The position numbers and the translations under genes were made by a program. From assembly GCF_030150285.1 (NCBI RefSeq), contig NZ_JASLGE010000032.1, positions 1 through 64,000 of the forward strand: DNA of 64,000 nt, read 5' to 3'. The stretch comes from Pseudomonas sp. Its GTDB lineage: Bacteria > Pseudomonadota > Gammaproteobacteria > Pseudomonadales > Pseudomonadaceae. The notes under the pieces are model-generated. The model had not been told where the DNA came from and made no database searches. It saw nothing but the letters and a program-made list of their open reading frames with translations. Positions 20,756-30,245 of this stretch are shown here, one piece after another. Every line of letters starts with the position of its first letter. The stretch's first letter is position 1.

Positions 20756-22006
20756 ATGTTCAGACCTCTCTTCGTATTTATCGGCACGCGTTATACCCGT
20801 GCAAAACGTCGCAATCATTTTGTGTCGTTCATTTCTCTGACTTCAATGATCGGGCTCGCCCTTGGCGTGGTGGTGATGATTGTGGTGCTTTCGGTCATGA
20901 ACGGCTTTGATCATGAGATGCGCACCCGCGTGCTGGGCATGGTGCCCCACGCAACCATCGTTGGCGAACAGCCCATCAGCGACTGGCAAGCCTTGGCTGC
21001 CAAGGTCAAACAAAACCCCAAAGTGGAGGCGGTTGCGCCGTTTACCCAGATGCAGGGGCTGCTGACCCACGATGGCAATGTGCAGAAGGTGCTGCTCAAT
21101 GCTGTCGACCCGCAGCAGGAGCACAACGTCTCGATCATTGACGACTTTATGCTGCAAGGTCAGCTTGATTCGCTCGCGCCCGGCAGTTTCGGGATCATCA
21201 TCGGTGACAAGGCCGCGAAAAAGCTTGGCGTCGGCCTTGGCGACAAACTGACGTTTGTGGCCCCGGAAGTGACGGTCACGCCGGCGGGGATGTTCCCGCG
21301 CATGAAGCGTTTTACCGTGCAGGGCATTTTTCACGTGGGTGCGGGTGAGATCGACGGCTACCTGGGCATCACCAATTTGCAGGACCTGGCGCGCTTGCAG
21401 CGCTGGAAACCTGACCAGGTACAAGGCTTGCGGTTGAAATTCGACGACCTGTTCGAAGCGCCGCGCACTTCCTGGGAGATTGCCGAGCAGTTGGGCGAAA
21501 GCCAGTATTTTGCTCGGGACTGGACCCGCACCCACGGCAACCTGTACCAGGCCATCCGCATGGAAAAAGCCATGATTGGCCTGCTGCTATTGCTGATCGT
21601 CGCCGTGGCGGCTTTCAACATCATTTCCACGCTGGTGATGGTGGTCAATGACAAGAAAGGCGATATCGCCATTCTGCGCACGTTGGGCGCTACGCCGGGC
21701 ACCATCATGGCCATCTTTATGGTGCAAGGCACCGTGATTGGCGTGGTCGGTACGGCGATTGGTGCGGTGGTCGGCATTTTGGCGGCCCTGAATGTCAGCG
21801 CTGCCATTTCGGCGCTTGAAGGGCTGATCGGTCACAAGTTTCTCAATGCCGACGTGTATTTCATCGACTACTTGCCCTCGCAATTGCAGGCCCAGGATGT
21901 AGTGATGGTGTGCGGCGCGGCATTGGTTCTGAGTTTCCTCGCGACCTTGTATCCGGCCTGGCGTGCTGCGCGCACCCAGCCTGCGCAGGCGCTTCGTTAT
22001 GAGTGA
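20756..22006 (+). CDS. lolC: Lipoprotein-releasing ABC permease LolC
   Basis: A 416-residue inner-membrane permease of the LolC/E family. One N-terminal transmembrane segment ([30 protein letters not shown]) is followed by a large periplasmic domain (residues about 50-260) and three C-terminal segments, the MacB-like layout. With LolD and LolE it extracts outer-membrane lipoproteins and hands them to LolA. About 60% of its sequence matches LolE two genes later by eye, so the pair arose by duplication. Its end overlaps the lolD start by 8 bases. Confidence 0.93.
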   Translation: MFRPLFVFIGTRYTRAKRRNHFVSFISLTSMIGLALGVVVMIVVLSVMNGFDHEMRTRVLGMVPHATIVGEQPISDWQALAAKVKQNPKVEAVAPFTQMQGLLTHDGNVQKVLLNAVDPQQEHNVSIIDDFMLQGQLDSLAPGSFGIIIGDKAAKKLGVGLGDKLTFVAPEVTVTPAGMFPRMKRFTVQGIFHVGAGEIDGYLGITNLQDLARLQRWKPDQVQGLRLKFDDLFEAPRTSWEIAEQLGESQYFARDWTRTHGNLYQAIRMEKAMIGLLLLLIVAVAAFNIISTLVMVVNDKKGDIAILRTLGATPGTIMAIFMVQGTVIGVVGTAIGAVVGILAALNVSAAISALEGLIGHKFLNADVYFIDYLPSQLQAQDVVMVCGAALVLSFLATLYPAWRAARTQPAQALRYE

Positions 22007-22697
22007 GTTGGGCATGAAAGAACAAGCAGTGTTGAGTTGCCGCAACCTGGGCAAGTCTTACGACGAAGGCCCGGAGTCGGTGGTGGTGTTGTCGGGCCTG
22101 CAACTGGAACTGCACCCGGGGGAGCGCGTGGCGATTGTCGGCACGTCGGGCTCCGGCAAAAGTACCTTGCTCAATTTGCTGGGCGGGCTCGACACGCCGA
22201 CCTCCGGTAGCGTCTGGCTGGCCGGTGAAGAGCTGTCGGCGCTGGGCGAAAAGGCTCGCGGCCAGTTGCGTAACCGCTCGTTGGGCTTTGTGTACCAGTT
22301 CCATCATTTGTTGCCCGAGTTCACCGCGCTGGAAAACGTGTGCATGCCGCTGCTGATCGGCAAAACCCCGATCCCGGAGGCGCGTGAGCGGGCCACGGCC
22401 CTGTTGACCCGCGTTGGCCTGGGCCATCGTCTGGAGCACAAGCCGGCGGAACTGTCCGGCGGTGAGCGTCAGCGTGTCGCTATTGCCCGTGCGCTGGTCA
22501 ATAACCCGGGGCTGGTGATGCTCGACGAGCCCACTGGCAACCTCGACTCCCACACTGCGCAAGGCATTCAGGACTTGATGCTAGAGCTCAGCACCTCGAT
22601 GCGCACGGCGTTTCTGGTGGTGACCCACGACATGAGCCTGGCCCGGCAGATGGACCGCGTTCTGCACCTGCAGGAAGGTCGATTGACCACGATTTGA
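21999..22697 (+). CDS. lolD: Lipoprotein-releasing ABC ATPase LolD
   Basis: The 232-residue ATPase of the LolCDE complex. Walker A is GTSGSGKST (about residue 48), the Q-loop lies in [18 protein letters not shown], the signature is LSGGERQR and Walker B is [12 protein letters not shown], followed by the switch His in VVTHDM. The [14 protein letters not shown] segment is typical of LolD. The ATG at 21999 overlaps the lolC stop; ATG at 22014 (MKEQAVLSC) is a possible alternative start. Translational coupling to lolC is likely. Confidence 0.93.
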   Translation: MSELGMKEQAVLSCRNLGKSYDEGPESVVVLSGLQLELHPGERVAIVGTSGSGKSTLLNLLGGLDTPTSGSVWLAGEELSALGEKARGQLRNRSLGFVYQFHHLLPEFTALENVCMPLLIGKTPIPEARERATALLTRVGLGHRLEHKPAELSGGERQRVAIARALVNNPGLVMLDEPTGNLDSHTAQGIQDLMLELSTSMRTAFLVVTHDMSLARQMDRVLHLQEGRLTTI

Positions 22698-22705
22698 ACG
22701 GCCAA

Positions 22706-22745
22706 GCCCGGTGCCGAATGTCGGCATCGGGCCTTTTCTTTTTTT
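22706..22745 (+). terminator. Terminator-like hairpin between lolD and lolE
   Basis: A 12-bp stem with one G-T pair (GCCCGGTGCCGA / TCGGCATCGGGC), a 3-base loop and the tail CTTTTCTTTTTTT form a typical intrinsic terminator. It sits inside the lolCDE cluster, 16 bases before lolE. Confidence 0.8.
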
Positions 22746-22760
22746 GTACGGTGCCCGCGA

Positions 22761-24005
22761 ATGTTCAGACCGTTATCGATTTTTATCGGCACGCGCTATA
22801 CCCGCGCCAAGCGCCGCAATCGTTTTGTTTCGTTTATTTCCATGACATCGATGATTGGCCTCGCCCTCGGCGTGTTGGCCATGATTGTGGTGTTGTCGGT
22901 GATGAACGGTTTTCAGCGTGAGATGAGTGGCCGCATTCTCGGTATGGTGCCCCACGCAACCGTCGTGGGCGTTAAACCGATCGACGATTGGCGCCCCGTG
23001 GCCGATGCCGCCATGAAAAACCCGGAGGTGACAGCCGCCGTACCGTTCACCGAAATGGAAGGCATGCTGTCTTACAAGGGCTCGATGCAGCCCATCCAGA
23101 TCAGCGGTGTTGACCCGGCTCTTGAGGGCAAGGTCTCCATCGTCACCCAGCACATCGTGCAGGGCCGCATGGAAGACCTTAAACCTGGCGAATTCGGTGT
23201 GGTGCTGGGCGAGATCACCGCACGGCGCTTTCGTTTGGGCATCGGTGACAAGATCACCCTGATCGTGCCGGAGGCCAGCACGGCACCGGGCGGTATTACC
23301 CCACGCATGCAGCGTTTGAATGTGGTGGGGATTTTCAAGGTGGGTGCCGAACTGGATGGCTCCATGGGCTTGATCCACGTGGCCGACGCTGCCGAAATGC
23401 AGCGCTGGGAACCGAACCAGGTGCAGAGCGTGCGCCTGGCGGTCAAGGACCTGTATGCAGCCCCCCGGGTGTCACAGCAAGTGGCCGCCGGCTTGGGAGC
23501 CGGGTATACCGCAGATGACTGGACCCACACCCAAGGCAGCCTGTTCAGCGCCATGAAAATGGAAAAAACCATGATTGGCCTGCTGCTGCTGATGATCGTG
23601 GCCGTGGCGGCGTTCAATATCATCGCGACCCTGATCATGGTGGTAAACGACAAGGGCGCGGACATCGCGATCTTGCGCACCATCGGCGCTACGCCACGGC
23701 AGATCATGGCCATTTTTATGGTGCAAGGCACCGTGATCGGCATTGTAGGCACCTTGATCGGTGGCGTGCTGGGCGTGATTGCGGCGCTGAATGTCAGCGC
23801 GCTGGTGGGCTGGGTGGAACGTGTGTCCGGGCAGCATATTTTCAGCTCGGACGTGTACTTCGTCAGTAACCTGCCGTCTGAACTGCAAGGTGGTGATGTG
23901 GCTCTGATCTGTGGTGCGGGTTTTGTGTTGAGCTTCTTGGCCACACTGTACCCGGCCTACCGCGCGGCCAAAATCCAACCGGCCCACGCGCTGCGCTACT
24001 CCTGA
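22761..24005 (+). CDS. lolE: Lipoprotein-releasing ABC permease LolE
   Basis: A 414-residue paralogue of LolC with the same layout: N-terminal [30 protein letters not shown], a periplasmic domain and three C-terminal membrane segments. LolC and LolE form the heterodimeric membrane part of the lipoprotein-release complex. It begins 63 bases after lolD, behind an intrinsic terminator hairpin, so its supply may be set by read-through or by a promoter in the gap. A REP pair follows its stop. Confidence 0.92.
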   Translation: MFRPLSIFIGTRYTRAKRRNRFVSFISMTSMIGLALGVLAMIVVLSVMNGFQREMSGRILGMVPHATVVGVKPIDDWRPVADAAMKNPEVTAAVPFTEMEGMLSYKGSMQPIQISGVDPALEGKVSIVTQHIVQGRMEDLKPGEFGVVLGEITARRFRLGIGDKITLIVPEASTAPGGITPRMQRLNVVGIFKVGAELDGSMGLIHVADAAEMQRWEPNQVQSVRLAVKDLYAAPRVSQQVAAGLGAGYTADDWTHTQGSLFSAMKMEKTMIGLLLLMIVAVAAFNIIATLIMVVNDKGADIAILRTIGATPRQIMAIFMVQGTVIGIVGTLIGGVLGVIAALNVSALVGWVERVSGQHIFSSDVYFVSNLPSELQGGDVALICGAGFVLSFLATLYPAYRAAKIQPAHALRYS

Positions 24006-24007
24006 GA

Positions 24008-24088
24008 CCTGTTGCAGGAGCGGGCTTGCTCGCGATCTTTTGATCTTTAATAGCTCGCGAGCACTCGAACGCCGCTGCTACAGGCGGG
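24008..24088. repeat. REP pair after lolE
   Basis: A canonical REP (GGAGCGGGCTTGCTCGCGAT, 24016-24035) faces a diverged inverse copy that ends CTGCTACAGGCGGG (24075-24088). It fills the gap between convergent lolE and the histidine-kinase gene. Confidence 0.75.
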
Positions 24089-25444
24089 CTATGCGCTAAA
24101 CGGTAACGCGATGACAAACCGCGTGAGCCCATCCCGGGATTCACACCCAATGTGCCCGCCATGGGCGCGAATGATCGATTGGGTGATCGCCAGCCCCAAG
24201 CCTGCATGTTCGCTACTGCCCTCGCGGCGCGCCGGGTCGGCCCGGTAAAAACGATCGAACAGGCGCGGCATCTGTTGTGCAGGAATGCCGGGGCCGGTGT
24301 TCTCAATCGTGATGAGCAGGCTGTGTGCCGCAGGTTCAAGGCGCACCGCGATCGTGCCGCCCGCAGGCGTATGGCGCAGGGCGTTGTCCAGCAGGTTGGA
24401 GAGGGCGCGGCGTAACATGCTGCGATCGCCTGCCACTTGCCCGTACCCTGTGCGGCCAAGTTCGATCTGCGCGTCTTCCGCCAGCAAGGCATAAAACTCC
24501 AGCAAGGCATCCACTTCGCCGCCCACGTCCAGCAGTTCGCGGCGAGGTGTCAGCAAGCCATGATCCGCCTTGGCCAGATACAGCATGTCGTTGACCAACT
24601 GCGCCATCCATTGCAACTCTTCAAGGTTGCTGTGCAAGGCTTCACGATACTCGTCAATACCACGGGGGCGAGTCAGGGTGACTTGAGTGTGGGTTAACAG
24701 GTTCGATAGCGGTGTGCGTAGCTCATGGGCAATATCGGCGGAAAATGCCGAGAGCCGCTGAAATGACGTGTCCAGCCGCTCCAGCATGGCGTTGAAGGCT
24801 TTCGCCAGGTCGGCCAGTTCGGCCGGCATCCGGGCTTGGGGCAAGCGCGCATTCAGTGAATCGGCCGAGACGCTGGCGGCAATCACGCTCATGCGGCGCA
24901 AGGGGCGTAACCCACTGCGGGCCGCCCAAGCGCCGAGAAGGGCGGTGGCCAGTGCTGACAGGCCGACGGTCATCCAGATCAGGTGCTGCATGCGTTGCAG
25001 AAAGTGTTGATGGTGGGTGATGTCCATCAGCACTGTCAGTTGCGGCCCGTTGAAGGTGTCAGGCACCGGATTGAGCACGCGGTAGTGCGTGCCGTCTATT
25101 TGCAGGCTTGCCAGGCCCGGGTTTGTGGGTAATTCGGTTGGCAGGCGTGTAGTGCTGTCAAACCACAGCTGCCCGTCTGGGCCGCGCACCCGCACCGCAA
25201 GGTCGGGTTGATGGCTGAGGTCTTGCCGCAGAGCAGGCAATTGGCGGGTAAAGCCTTCAAGGGTATCGATGCCCTGCAACGTGCTGCCCAGCACGGCAAG
25301 GCGGCTGTTCATGAGCTGCTGGTCGAGTTCCATGAAATGCACTTCGCTGGCGCGGCCGAACAGCACCCCTGCGAGCAGGGAAACCACGGCCGTGCAGCCG
25401 GCAAATAACAGCGCCAAACGGCTGCTCAATGACAGTGTTCGCAT
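24089..25444 (-). CDS. Heavy-metal-type sensor histidine kinase (CopS/CusS-like)
   Basis: A 451-residue membrane kinase. A first membrane segment (residues about 8-28), a periplasmic sensor region to about residue 150, a second segment (WMTVGLSALATALLGAWAA) and a HAMP domain precede the kinase core. The phosphorylated His240 is in SADIAHELRTPL; the ATPase boxes are LSNLLDNALRHT, ENTGPGIP and HAGLGLAITQSII. This is the layout of copper/silver/zinc sensors. It overlaps the regulator gene by ATGA, and the divergent neighbour is a cupredoxin with a CopR-like site between them, so copper is the likely signal. Confidence 0.85.
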   Translation of the reverse strand: MRTLSLSSRLALLFAGCTAVVSLLAGVLFGRASEVHFMELDQQLMNSRLAVLGSTLQGIDTLEGFTRQLPALRQDLSHQPDLAVRVRGPDGQLWFDSTTRLPTELPTNPGLASLQIDGTHYRVLNPVPDTFNGPQLTVLMDITHHQHFLQRMQHLIWMTVGLSALATALLGAWAARSGLRPLRRMSVIAASVSADSLNARLPQARMPAELADLAKAFNAMLERLDTSFQRLSAFSADIAHELRTPLSNLLTHTQVTLTRPRGIDEYREALHSNLEELQWMAQLVNDMLYLAKADHGLLTPRRELLDVGGEVDALLEFYALLAEDAQIELGRTGYGQVAGDRSMLRRALSNLLDNALRHTPAGGTIAVRLEPAAHSLLITIENTGPGIPAQQMPRLFDRFYRADPARREGSSEHAGLGLAITQSIIRAHGGHIGCESRDGLTRFVIALPFSA

Positions 25445-26124
25445 CAGTGAGCGCGCTCTTCGAGTACATAGCCCATGCCACGCACGGTGTGGATCAGTTT
25501 GTCTTCGTACGGATCATCGACCTTCAGGCGCAAGCGGCGGATGGCCACTTCGATCACGTTGGTGTCGCTGTCAAAGTTCATGTCCCAAACTTGTGAGGCG
25601 ATCAGGGACTTGGGCAGCACTTCGCCCTGACGGCGCAGCAGCAACTCCAGCAGGGCGAACTCCTTGGCCGTGAGGTCGATACGCTGGCCATTGCGTTCAA
25701 CCCGGCGGCGGATCAGGTCCAATCGCAGGTCGGCCAGTTGCAGGCAGGTGTCCTGGGGAGTGCTGTTGCCGCGCCGCAACAGGCTGCGTACCCGCGCCAG
25801 TAGTTCGGAGAAGGCGAACGGCTTGACCAGGTAGTCGTCGGCACCGAGTTCCAGGCCGTGTACGCGGTCTTCAACCGCATCGCGCGCGGTCAGAAACAGC
25901 ACGGGCATGTCCAGCCCGGCGCTGCGCACCGCGTGCAGAATTTGCCAGCCGTCCCGACCGGGTAGCATGACATCCAGAATCAGCAGTGAATAATCCCCGG
26001 TCAGTGCCAGATGCTGCCCGGTGATGCCATCGGCAGCCAACTCGGTGGTGAACCCGGCCTCGCTCAAGCCCTGGCGTAAATACTGGCCGGTTTTGGGTTG
26101 GTCTTCGACAATCAGCAGTTTCAT
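25444..26124 (-). CDS. OmpR-type response regulator (CopR-like)
   Basis: A 226-residue regulator. The receiver domain has the acidic pocket (IVEDQ), the phosphoacceptor Asp51 ([10 protein letters not shown]) and the switch Lys in [17 protein letters not shown]. The winged-helix DNA-binding domain ends [39 protein letters not shown] start it at 26124 (MKLLIVEDQ), as in CopR/CusR homologues; the frame stays open upstream but without family similarity. The stop overlaps the kinase start by ATGA, which implies coupled translation. It probably binds the site at 26186-26201. Confidence 0.87.
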   Translation of the reverse strand: MKLLIVEDQPKTGQYLRQGLSEAGFTTELAADGITGQHLALTGDYSLLILDVMLPGRDGWQILHAVRSAGLDMPVLFLTARDAVEDRVHGLELGADDYLVKPFAFSELLARVRSLLRRGNSTPQDTCLQLADLRLDLIRRRVERNGQRIDLTAKEFALLELLLRRQGEVLPKSLIASQVWDMNFDSDTNVIEVAIRRLRLKVDDPYEDKLIHTVRGMGYVLEERAH

Positions 26125-26185
26125 GGGCGACCCATCAAAAAAATACCTCAGCCTTATACAGTGGGCCTCGCCGGGTGGGAGCAAC

Positions 26186-26201
26186 CTGACAGCGTTGTAA
26201 T
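26186..26201. promoter_or_regulatory. CopR-type operator
   Basis: CTGACAGCGTTGTAAT fits CTGACA-N5-GTAAT, the CopR motif I recall from P. aeruginosa. It lies between the divergent regulator and cupredoxin genes, 75 bases before the latter. A partial inverted copy (CCGTCAG, GTTAC) follows at 26207-26217. Confidence 0.7.
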
Positions 26202-26276
26202 CTTGCCGTCAGTTACCTGCCAGCACCGGAGCCTTAAAGTCGATTCAGGTTTTTATCTTAGTCTTCTGGAGTCTGT

Positions 26277-26798
26277 ATGGCTGTTCTTAAGCGTTGTGCC
26301 GTTGCAGCCGTGTGGTGGGCGTTGAGTGTGCCGGCCTTTGCATCCCCGGCGGGTCACTATGCCTTCGGCCACCCGGCACCCGCCGCGAGCGCTACACGCA
26401 CCGTGCAGGTAGAAATGACGGATATCGCTTTCGCCCCCACATCGCTGGACGTCAAAGCGGGCGAAACCGTGCGCTTTGTGCTGATCAACAAGGGCCAGTT
26501 ATTGCACGAATTTAACCTGGGAGATGCGCCAATGCATGCCGCGCACCAAGGGGAAATGCTCAAAATGCAGCAGGCCGGGGCGCTTACACCGACCGGCATG
26601 GATCACGCGGCGATGGGGCATGGTGCCATGGGCATGCCAGGCATGAAGCATGACGACCCCAACAGTGTGCTGGTCGAGCCGGGTAAAACCGCCGAGTTGA
26701 CGTGGACCTTTATCCGGGCCAATAACCTGGAGTTCGCCTGTAATGTGCCGGGGCATTACCAAGCAGGGATGGTGGGGACGGTGAAAGTAGCCCCTTAA
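26277..26798 (+). CDS. Periplasmic cupredoxin, copper-resistance type
   Basis: A 173-residue secreted protein. It has a signal peptide (residues 1-22, ...WWALSVPAFAS) and one plastocyanin/azurin-like fold with a full type-1 copper site: His77 (LLHEFN), Cys155 (FACNVPGH), His160 and Met165. Between ligands one and two lies an insertion rich in His and Met (MHAAHQGEMLKM, MDHAAMGHGAMGMPGMKH, residues 86-124), suited to bind extra Cu(I)/Cu(II). Similar proteins buffer or oxidise periplasmic copper. The CopR-like operator and divergent copper two-component genes support induction by copper. Confidence 0.87.
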   Translation: MAVLKRCAVAAVWWALSVPAFASPAGHYAFGHPAPAASATRTVQVEMTDIAFAPTSLDVKAGETVRFVLINKGQLLHEFNLGDAPMHAAHQGEMLKMQQAGALTPTGMDHAAMGHGAMGMPGMKHDDPNSVLVEPGKTAELTWTFIRANNLEFACNVPGHYQAGMVGTVKVAP

Positions 26799-26882
26799 AA
26801 TCGGCCTGATCGTCTGCGGGCGCTGAAAGCCTGGCGTAAACCCGATAGAATTACCGGGTTTTTCTAGCCAGGTTTTTTTGCC

Positions 26883-27713
26883 ATGCATCCCGCAGCCGAA
26901 CATTCGCCGCTGGGCAAGTCCAGTGAATACATCAGCACCTACACCCCGTCCTTGCTGTTCCCGATCCCGCGTGCGGCGAAATGGGCCGAGCTTGGGCTGA
27001 GCGCCGAAACGCTGCCTTACGTCGGGGTCGATTTTTGGACCTGCTTCGAACTGTCCTGGCTGTTGCCATCGGGCAAGCCGGTGGTGGCCATTGCCGAGTT
27101 CTGCTTTGCTGCCGACTCGCCAAATATCGTCGAGTCCAAGTCGTTCAAGTTGTACCTGAACTCACTCAATCAGACCGTGTTTGCTAACAAGCACAGCGTC
27201 GAGACGACTTTGCAGGCAGATTTGTCAGCGGCGTCCGGAAAACCTGTGAGTGTGCAGGTGCGCAGCCTGGATGACGTTCAGGCCGATGGCGTCGCCGTGT
27301 TGCCGGGCAAGTGCATCGATGATCTGGAGATCACGGTCAGCGACTATGCCCAGCCGCGCCCCGAGTTGCTCAAATGCGACGCGTCCCGCGTGGTGCAGGA
27401 AAGCGTCTACAGCCATTTGCTCAAATCCAATTGCCCGGTGACCAGCCAGCCAGACTGGGGCACGGTCGTGGTTGAATACCGTGGCGCGGCGCTGGACCAT
27501 TCGAGTTTGCTGGCGTACCTGGTGAGCTTCCGCCAGCACTCGGATTTTCATGAGCAATGTGTCGAGCGGATCTTTCTCGACTTGCAGCGCTTGCTCAAGC
27601 CAGAGGCATTGACGGTGTATGCGCGCTATGTGCGCCGTGGCGGGCTGGACATCAACCCGTACCGCAGCACCGAAGCGGTTAAGTTCCAGAATGTAAGGTT
27701 GGTGCGTCAATAA
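26883..27713 (+). CDS. queF: NADPH-dependent preQ0 reductase QueF
   Basis: A 276-residue enzyme of the long, bimodular QueF type that reduces 7-cyano-7-deazaguanine to the aminomethyl form during queuosine synthesis for tRNA. The NADPH-binding QueF motif [11 protein letters not shown] (residues 84-94) lies in the first half. The catalytic Cys184 ([12 protein letters not shown]) and Asp191 are in the second half, with E-(S/T) substrate residues nearby. It appears to be a single-gene unit; the region after it is REP-containing non-coding DNA. Confidence 0.95.
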   Translation: MHPAAEHSPLGKSSEYISTYTPSLLFPIPRAAKWAELGLSAETLPYVGVDFWTCFELSWLLPSGKPVVAIAEFCFAADSPNIVESKSFKLYLNSLNQTVFANKHSVETTLQADLSAASGKPVSVQVRSLDDVQADGVAVLPGKCIDDLEITVSDYAQPRPELLKCDASRVVQESVYSHLLKSNCPVTSQPDWGTVVVEYRGAALDHSSLLAYLVSFRQHSDFHEQCVERIFLDLQRLLKPEALTVYARYVRRGGLDINPYRSTEAVKFQNVRLVRQ

Positions 27714-27973
27714 CCGTCGATAAGACCGCAGGAGCAGCCGCCCCGTCTTCGACGCCGCGCTGTCGTTCAGCAGCCTTATCCATTGCTGCGGTCACGGCCA
27801 CTTGAGCTGCGCAAAACCGGTGTGAGGCCAGCGTGGTTTAAGGGGGCCCTTGGATCAAAAACCAGATCAACAGATCACGAGCAAGCTCGTTCCTACAGGC
27901 CTTGCTGCATTCGGCCAGCGTGGTTTAAGGGGGCCCTTTAGATCAAAAAGGTCGCGAGCAAGCTACGCAGGGA
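27714..27973. repeat. Duplicated REP-containing segment
   Basis: A non-coding gap holding a 26-base exact direct repeat (begins GGCCAGCGTGGTTTAAGGGG) at 27826-27851 and 27913-27938, 87 bases apart. A REP half (CACGAGCAAGCTCGTTCCTA, 27876-27895) lies between the copies. A second, truncated REP (GTCGCGAGCAAGCTACG, 27951-27967) follows the second copy. It looks like a tandem duplication of an 87-base REP-bearing unit. Confidence 0.75.
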
Positions 27974-28447
27974 TCAGGCCTGATTCAGCTGCTTGGCCTG
28001 TTCCAGCACCGCTTCAACATGCCCCGGCACTTTTACGCCGCGCCATTCGTGGCGTAGCACGCCGTCTTTGTCGATCAGGAACGTGCTGCGGTCTACGCCC
28101 AGGTATTCCTTGCCGTACAGCTTTTTCAGCTTGATCACGTCAAACAGCTGGCACAAGGCTTCGTCCTTGTCGCTCAGCAACTCGAACGGAAAGCCCTGCT
28201 TGGCCTTGAAGTTCTCGTGCGACTTGAGGCTGTCCCGGGATACGCCAAACACAACGGTGTTGGCTGCCTGGAACTCGGCGTAGTGGTCGCGAAAGCCCTG
28301 GCCTTCAGTGGTGCAGCCCGGGGTGCTGTCTTTCGGGTAGAAGTAAATCACCACCTGCTGGCCTTTCAGGGCCGACAAACTAACGGTTTTTTCGCCAGTC
28401 GCCGGAATCTGGAAGTCGCTTACGGGTTGGTCAATTGCAACGGCCAT
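27974..28447 (-). CDS. bcp: Thioredoxin-type peroxidase Bcp/PrxQ
   Basis: A 157-residue peroxiredoxin that reduces hydroperoxides. The peroxidatic Cys45 is in the conserved STPGCTTE motif, followed by the Arg-bearing SRDSLKSHENF and the late DRSTFLIDKDG. The Cys five residues on that resolves E. coli Bcp is Gln50 here; the only other Cys is Cys99 (ALCQLFDV), so a 1-Cys or atypical mechanism is likely. It lies 13 bases after the GcvR-like gene and is probably cotranscribed with it. Confidence 0.92.
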   Translation of the reverse strand: MAVAIDQPVSDFQIPATGEKTVSLSALKGQQVVIYFYPKDSTPGCTTEGQGFRDHYAEFQAANTVVFGVSRDSLKSHENFKAKQGFPFELLSDKDEALCQLFDVIKLKKLYGKEYLGVDRSTFLIDKDGVLRHEWRGVKVPGHVEAVLEQAKQLNQA

Positions 28448-28460
28448 GGGGGATCCTTCC

Positions 28461-29021
28461 TTACATTGGGTTCTGTGGGCGCCAAGGTTCGATCAGAGCG
28501 TCGAGGTTCAAGGCGTCGGCAAAGTCCAGGAACTGATCGCGCAACCAGCTGATTTGTACGCCAGCAGGCAAGGTGACGGTGAACGTGGCGTTAAGCATGG
28601 TGCCGCCTGTTTGCGGTGCCTGATACGTGTCGCAGGTCAGGTTTTCAAGTTCCACATTGTGGTCCATGAAGAACTGGCACAGTTCGTTGATGATGTCCGA
28701 GCGGTAGGCCGAACTCACGTAAGCCACATAAGGCAGCGCTTGCGGGCGGGTTTCGAGCGCAGCACTGCGCACGACATTGACGCTGAAAGCATGTTTTTTG
28801 GCGAGAGCGGGCAAGCCGGCTTCAAGGCGCGCCAGCGCGTCCCAACTGCCAGTGATTTCCAGGACCAGCGCGCTGCATTCGCCGTGGCGAGTGAGGCGCG
28901 AGGTCACGACGGCGCAGCGATTTTCATGGCTGGCGCGGCACAGCACGTTAGTCAGCTCCATTGGGTTGGCGCCAAGGGCACTGATGACAAGGAATTGTTC
29001 GCGAACTGTGGGGGTGGACAT
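28461..29021 (-). CDS. gcvR: GcvR-like tandem ACT-domain regulator
   Basis: A 186-residue protein of two ACT domains (residues about 8-80 and 95-170), beginning REQFLVISALGANPMELTNVLCRASHENRCAV. It fits GcvR, which in E. coli binds GcvA and glycine to control the glycine cleavage system without binding DNA itself. Neither gcvA nor the gcv genes are in the window. It is divergent from dapA, with bcp after it; this dapA-gcvR-bcp order is a conserved Pseudomonas arrangement as I recall. Confidence 0.85.
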   Translation of the reverse strand: MSTPTVREQFLVISALGANPMELTNVLCRASHENRCAVVTSRLTRHGECSALVLEITGSWDALARLEAGLPALAKKHAFSVNVVRSAALETRPQALPYVAYVSSAYRSDIINELCQFFMDHNVELENLTCDTYQAPQTGGTMLNATFTVTLPAGVQISWLRDQFLDFADALNLDALIEPWRPQNPM

Positions 29022-29349
29022 TCAGCCTTCCTAAAACGATGAGCGGTCAGTACGGTCGATGAAATACGTGTCGGGATGCAAGCCCGATTCAAGCGCCGGA
29101 TACCCGCCAGCAGGCCGTTTCAGGCGGTTTGCACAGGTTGCAAACCACGCTCCGAGGCGCAGGGGGTGGGCGTTGGGTGCTTGCTTGAAGGCCTGCAAAA
29201 CAGACGCTCGCACACATCCGTACCAATCAAAGGCTGAAGGGTAGCGAAAAGCAGCGCCAAGGGGAATGCTCATTGGGCGCGCTGTTGCTTGTGCAAGCAT
29301 CTTGTCGCCAGTACCATTACGGCTCTCTTTTTCCGGCAGGAGCGGTTGC
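29022..29349. other. Divergent promoter region, gcvR / dapA
   Basis: A 328-base gap with no supported gene. CAGGAG just before 29350 is the dapA ribosome binding site. I see no named operator. Confidence 0.5.
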
Positions 29350-30228
29350 ATGATTGCGGGCAGTATGGTGGCACTGGTCACACCTATGGATGCACAAGGT
29401 CGCCTGGATTGGGACGCTCTGAGCAAACTGGTGGACTTTCACCTGCAAGAGGGCACCAACGCCATTGTTGCCGTTGGCACTACAGGTGAATCGGCAACTC
29501 TGGATGTGAACGAGCACATTGAAGTGATTCGTCACGTGGTCAAGCAAGTGGCAGGGCGTATCCCGGTGATTGCCGGTACCGGTGCCAACTCGACGCGCGA
29601 AGCGATCGAGCTGACCTCCAATGCGAAAATGGCTGGCGCAGATGCTTGCCTGCTGGTCACACCGTACTACAACAAGCCGACTCAGGAAGGCTTGTACCAG
29701 CATTTTAAAACCATTGCGGAAACCGTTGATATCCCGCAAATCCTGTACAACGTACCCGGACGTACCGCGTGTGACATGCTCGCAGATACAGTCGTACGCC
29801 TGTCCACCGTGAAGAACATCATCGGTATCAAGGAAGCCACGGGCGACCTGCAGCGTGCGAAGGACATCCTGGCGGGCGTGAGCAGCGACTTCCTGGTCTT
29901 GTCCGGTGACGACGCTACCGCCGTTGAGCTGATCCTGCTGGGTGGCAAGGGTAATATCTCCGTCACCGCTAACGTCGCACCGCGTGCCATGAGCGACCTG
30001 TGCAAGGCGGCGATCGCCGGTGATGCAGAAACGGCGCGTGCCATTCACGAAAAGCTGATGCCGCTCAATAAAACCCTGTTTATCGAATCCAACCCTATCC
30101 CCGTGAAGTGGGCGCTGCATGAGATGGGCTTGATGCCGGACGGTATCCGTCTGCCGCTCACCTGGCTCAGCGAAGCCTGCCACGAACCCCTGCGTCAGGC
30201 CCTGCGCCAGTCCGGTGTTTTGGTTTAA
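29350..30228 (+). CDS. dapA: 4-Hydroxy-tetrahydrodipicolinate synthase
   Basis: A 292-residue class I aldolase condensing pyruvate with aspartate semialdehyde, the first committed step to diaminopimelate and lysine. The Schiff-base Lys161 lies in [10 protein letters not shown]; Tyr133 is in ILYNVPGRT; the TTGES motif (Thr44-Ser48) completes the proton relay. The start at 29350 ([13 protein letters not shown]) follows AGGAG; the frame upstream is not conserved. bamC begins 17 bases after the stop, the standard dapA-bamC pairing. Confidence 0.96.
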   Translation: MIAGSMVALVTPMDAQGRLDWDALSKLVDFHLQEGTNAIVAVGTTGESATLDVNEHIEVIRHVVKQVAGRIPVIAGTGANSTREAIELTSNAKMAGADACLLVTPYYNKPTQEGLYQHFKTIAETVDIPQILYNVPGRTACDMLADTVVRLSTVKNIIGIKEATGDLQRAKDILAGVSSDFLVLSGDDATAVELILLGGKGNISVTANVAPRAMSDLCKAAIAGDAETARAIHEKLMPLNKTLFIESNPIPVKWALHEMGLMPDGIRLPLTWLSEACHEPLRQALRQSGVLV

Positions 30229-30245
30229 TTGAGGAAGCACTACGC

